This document shows, one piece after another, positions 60,423 through 64,000 of a stretch of 64,000 bases of DNA. Under the pieces are notes generated by a model, which made no database searches, was not told the origin of the DNA, and worked only from the letters and a program-made list of their open reading frames with translations. The translations under genes were made by a program, and so were the position numbers. Position 1 is the stretch's first letter. Each line of letters starts with the position of its first letter. The stretch comes from Cydia pomonella (Eukaryota > Arthropoda > Insecta > Lepidoptera > Tortricidae), in the NCBI RefSeq assembly GCF_033807575.1, contig NC_084703.1, forward strand, positions 11,594,001-11,658,000. Reading direction: 5' to 3'.

Positions 60423-60899
60423 TCACTTGCAAATTGAACGATCATATGGTCTTAAGTAGTGGGTACCTGTACTACCCGTTTCTAACCTACTATATCTATA
60501 GTTGCTTACACCCTTGGGAAAACAGGATTAGGCAGCTCATTCCACAGTTAGTGTGGTGATACGTCCCTAATATTTTATTTATTGGATAAAGGTAAGCATT
60601 TGACCACCATCTCACCTGATGGTAAGTGCCGATGCGGTCTAGGATGAAGCATAACCTTAGAGAGATTTACTCTCGTTTTGATAAGATCTAAGTTATTGTG
60701 GACTGAGAATAGACTTTCAGGATGTTAGTTCCATTTCTTCGTCGTTTGCATAACAAAGCTGGAAGCAAAGCGGTAAGTGCGAATTAGTGGCAGAGTAGCA
60801 ACTTAACGTATAATACTCCTTTGTTACTATATAGTACCAAATTCTCATTGATAATACTAAACATATCAATCGTTAATCTCTCTACGGACGATTTGATAA

Positions 60900-61740
60900 A
60901 ACTTACCGCGAGCCGCCCGGCACGGTCGTAACTTCGCGGGGTGCTACGGACAGGAATCAGTTGATCCGGGGGAAAGGGAAGGGCTCTTGGAGGGTGCGGC
61001 CCGGGGGCAACGGTGAGTTATCTCGTGGTTTTCAAGTAATTGCTTACCGGTGCTGTCAATGTCCTGTCATGGGGTTCGGCACAGGGTGTCCTCTCAATGA
61101 GGGAGAGTTCACCCGAGTGTGTGCTGGAGGGGGCTGCGGTCGTGGATGAGGCCTTCGGGCTGGGCGCGTGAGAGCACTGCGTGGAATGCCGCTGACCTGC
61201 GGCTGTAGTACGGTCGCATTTTTATCACTAATACACACACAATATGTAACTGCGAAAGTGACTGGCATAATGACAAGTGATAAAAATGCGACCGTGCTAC
61301 AGCCCCTGTATAAAACTGCGGTCCCTGTAACTGTCTAGGCAGAGGGCCTATGATGACGGCCGGGGGGTTAATTACCACTGCTGGCCGGCGTAGGCGTGTT
61401 GTCCACGAGGATGACCACCTCTCTAAAAAAATCAGGATTTTTCCATCTCCTTCCGACGTAGAGGTTGTCATGAGAGACCAGTGTGTGCTGTCGCCATGCA
61501 TATCTACTACCTTTGAGAGGGGGACCTTTGGCTCCAGGGCCTTCGAGTCCAAGGAGACGACAGCCTCGGCTGTCGGCAGCAGGTGGTGTACGCGGTGGAA
61601 TGCTTACTGCGTTCGTGTCACCGCCACCATTGCTGCGAGACGGGCATACCGTGGAGGGTTTAGTCGGTATTTGGCCCTTTGGCTACGAGTCCGACATATC
61701 CGTCCTAGTTCCCCGGCTGGGCGGAATGCCTAAATGCATT
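60900..61740. other. GC-rich block of unknown nature
   Basis: This segment is far richer in G and C than its surroundings and carries overlapping ORFs in both strands (up to 147 codons). None shows a domain I know. At 61203-61302 it is interrupted by a hairpin element (CTGTAGTACGGTCGCATTTT with its complement), so the block predates that insertion. It may be the 5' part of a retrotransposon or an exon-like remnant; I cannot tell which. Confidence 0.4.
61203..61302. repeat. 100-bp hairpin element (GGTCGCATTTTTATCAC)
   Basis: CGGTCGCATTTTTATCAC and GTGATAAAAATGCGACCG pair perfectly. An imperfect relative lies at about 17927-18020 in citrate synthase intron 1. Confidence 0.8.
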
Positions 61741-62630
61741 ACTCCACGTAAAAAAAAGGTAACTTCGCAAGTTGACAGATACCTAGAGTACAGTCGAGTT
61801 CATAAATATGTATCCATTTCTTCACCTTAATCCATTGCATTAGTGTTAGAAATGTATTTCTTGCAGATATCTCGTTACGTTAGCCTGCTAACAATTAGTC
61901 GCCTAGGCCTATAGAAAATCACTCAACGATTAAAAACTTGGCGTATTGATAGTCAGCTTTTTGAAAACGGCTGGTTCACTCAGCTAAGTGATTACATAAA
62001 TAATTAATAAATTTACAATACCTAAAATACTAACCTAACCGTACATCAAATTCATTAATGTTCAAATTAACTAAATGAATACAGGACGTTCAGCTATCTG
62101 GTTAAACGTTGCGTTGCGATCAATGCTGGTTGTTCTTCAGCCAACTAATTAGCTGGCAAATTTAACAAGTTCTCTATAAACTCTGACTGTTGTACAGATA
62201 TCTTCCTATCTACGAGTAGGAGAGGACAATAAATCAACTAGTAAAACGAGTGTTTTATTACCTATTAGATACTTTTACGCTAACTTGTTTTGGGATAATA
62301 TGGCCCAGGAAGTTTGTTTTGTCTTTCATTTCTTAGATATCCAAAAGCGACTTGCTAAATGGAGACTCTTTTATGCAAATATAGAGAAATGAGTAGCGTC
62401 CATGGTTAGTAGCGTAGTGATAGTTACGTGTGTAGTAACGTACGTACGTACGTGAAATATATGATACAACTACTTATTTCTACATACGTACGTCCCTCTG
62501 CTGGGTAGCCCTCCTCTCATATGCGACAGGGACTATGCTGGCCTAATGCGGGTTGAAAAGCTAGTGGTAAATATCAATAGGCATTCCGTACATAAGTTCT
62601 GAAAAACTTTCCTTCGGATTGGCCAGACCC

Positions 62631-62994
62631 CAGTGGGTCCTTTTCTACGGGTATTTTTTTTACCCCTTGTGTCACCGTTTTGAACAGGGGTCTACGGGTA
62701 ATTTATTTTAACCTCACAACTTAACTAGACTAGCTATTGATTTAGTGTGACGTCCGTGACAACATTACACTTTGAGGAAAAAGCATAGGTAGATAACCTA
62801 GGTTAGGTTTGTTAGGTAGCTTCAGATGCCCGAAGGGCAAACCGGCCGGAAATAGGAGCCCCGCGTTAAGTTATGAAGAAAATGTTTTTTTGATAAGAAA
62901 CAGTGCGGTGGGACCATGGTTAAAATAAATTAGACCGTAAACCCCTGTTTAGAACGGTGGTACAACGGGTAAAAAAATACCCGTGGAGCCACTG
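62631..62994. repeat. ~360-bp TIR element (CAGTGGGTCC ends)
   Basis: The left arm (62631-62712) and right arm (62920-62994) are inverted over about 75 bp with scattered mismatches. Both show CACCGTT(T/C)T(G/A)AACAGGGG and ACGGGTATTTTTTT. Confidence 0.75.
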
Positions 62995-63964
62995 TGGTAC
63001 AAAGCAATTGGGACTACGGTTAATATACCCTTTATAATTGTGTATGTTCCCTTATAAGTAATATCGAGATATCTAAGGACACCCTATCATATCGAGGGCA
63101 TTATCAAGAACTACAAATGCAACAATCAGTCGCTACTGATTGTTCAAAACCTTATTAAAGTTTGTATTGTACAATCTAAACTTTCACTCTATCTATATTC
63201 ACCTAATATATAATTTATGTGATCCCCAGATTAGAATTTAGTTAAAGTATACGATAGCGTGTCCATGAATGTTTAATTGATCCACCCTTGATCGGTCAAA
63301 GTACGTGACCCAATTGTATTGTCCCAGCTTAGGTAGGTACTTTAGTTTTGTGACGAATTTTATAGTCATACTAATTTGGGTAAAATAAAAGGTATTTGCC
63401 CAGCTGTGGGACACTATAGGCTATATACATATTGAGACATATTCGACTTGTCCCTTCTTTTAAGCAATCAATTTTGGACATAAAATGTCAGCAGACCTTA
63501 ATTACCATATTTATAGAGGGTGTTACCTATCCTGTCATAACCAATTATCCGTATTTTATACATAATAATCAGGCTAATTCACAATTTTGCATAATTGGTA
63601 CGCGTGTCAGGTCGGCTGTTAGCGGGAAATGGCCTAGCTAATTTATTGTTGTCGAACGCTTTAGTGTGCCCAGGGACTAAACGACATTTGTTTGAAGCCT
63701 GCATATCTAATTTGGTGATCTATGCTTATAATTACTGGCTCGTGTGTTCAATAGTTGACGTTTCACGACCATTCGTCACTTTAAGCTCGCAATAGACGTG
63801 CACGCGAGCTGCAATAATTCCGTCTGTAGTAAATTCATGGGTTTTACTTGTTCACAACTTTAGTTGAACACCTTCTTTATTGAGTAGTGGATACCATATT
63901 AATAGACTCTGCATAATCTCTTACGTTACTCAGTTGTTTTATAATTGTAGAAACAAATCTAACC

Positions 63965-64000
63965 ATGGTGCGCTACGGCGGCGGGAACACGGGACTGAAA
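63965..64000 (+). CDS. Possible start of a further gene, cut by the window edge
   Basis: The last 36 bases read ATG GTG CGC and on without a stop: MVRYGGGNTGLK. The ATG sits in an AACCATGG context close to the insect consensus. A pyrimidine-poor TTGTAG, possibly a splice acceptor, lies about 15 bp upstream, and GC content rises sharply as in the other coding exons here. With 12 residues no family can be named. Confidence 0.4.
   Translation, partial: MVRYGGGNTGLK

Larger units (their letters stand above)
55861..63964. other. Gene-poor 3' region
   Basis: No credible gene was found in these 8 kb. Recognisable parts are a retroelement 3' fragment (about 56255-56415, CGGGGTTCTCGGAAAAGGCT), SINEs (57459, 60195; tail fragment at 59505-59545), TIR elements (59767, 62631), a lepidopteran-type repeat near 60587 (GATAAAGGTAAGCATTTGAC) and the GC-rich block at 60900-61740. 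Around 62437 ACGT repeats in tandem. The hydrophobic 74-codon ORF at 58307 is unsupported. Confidence 0.55.

Noticed and set aside
1..64000. CRISPR arrays, operons and bacterial-type regulatory sites
   Set aside because: The window is a eukaryotic, intron-bearing sequence. The repeats found are transposon-derived and not regularly spaced.

Overview
This is an AT-rich, repeat-dense eukaryotic window whose multi-exon genes with GT-AG introns point to an insect, most likely a moth or butterfly. The evidence is an IMD-type peptidoglycan receptor gene, a tRNA-derived SINE family, many short inverted-repeat elements, and the interspersed family ending in ACGGAACCCTAAAAA that is common in lepidopteran genomes. 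I assembled four protein-coding genes by joining exons in phase. A fifth may begin at the right edge.

Layout, left to right. (1) 653-8607, minus: the 5' three exons of a family S28 serine carboxypeptidase related to thymus-specific serine protease (PRSS16) and K12H4.7. The rest lies beyond the left edge. Its 6.4-kb second intron holds nested transposable elements. (2) 10410-32214, plus: a complete nine-exon mitochondrial citrate synthase of 465 residues. Its introns contain a tRNA-Tyr gene with its own intron, a LINE fragment and several palindromic elements. (3) 32215-38676: gene-poor repeats. (4) 38677-43673, minus: a complete nine-exon RUS1/DUF647 protein of 554 residues. (5) 43674-46015: a divergent intergenic region made largely of palindromic elements and a retrotransposon ORF scrap. 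(6) 46016-55557, plus: a transmembrane peptidoglycan recognition protein of PGRP-LC type. (7) 55558-63964: repeats, a GC-rich block and no convincing gene. (8) 63965-64000: a possible first coding exon that runs off the edge.

The most interesting locus is the PGRP gene. Exon 1 carries a RHIM-like signalling motif, exon 2 a transmembrane helix, and exons 4-5 a PGRP domain that has lost a zinc-binding cysteine, so it should sense rather than cleave peptidoglycan. Between them lies a 186-bp exon in symmetric phase (1-1) that encodes a second hydrophobic helix followed by basic residues. Including or skipping it keeps the frame. By the positive-inside rule it would move the PGRP domain from outside the cell to the cytosol. 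This is inference, but one RNA-seq junction count would settle it.

The genes do not form a pathway. The two divergent pairs (S28/citrate synthase and RUS1/PGRP) are probably just neighbours. Exon borders were set by hand from splice signals, phase and family resemblance. No similarity search could be run.
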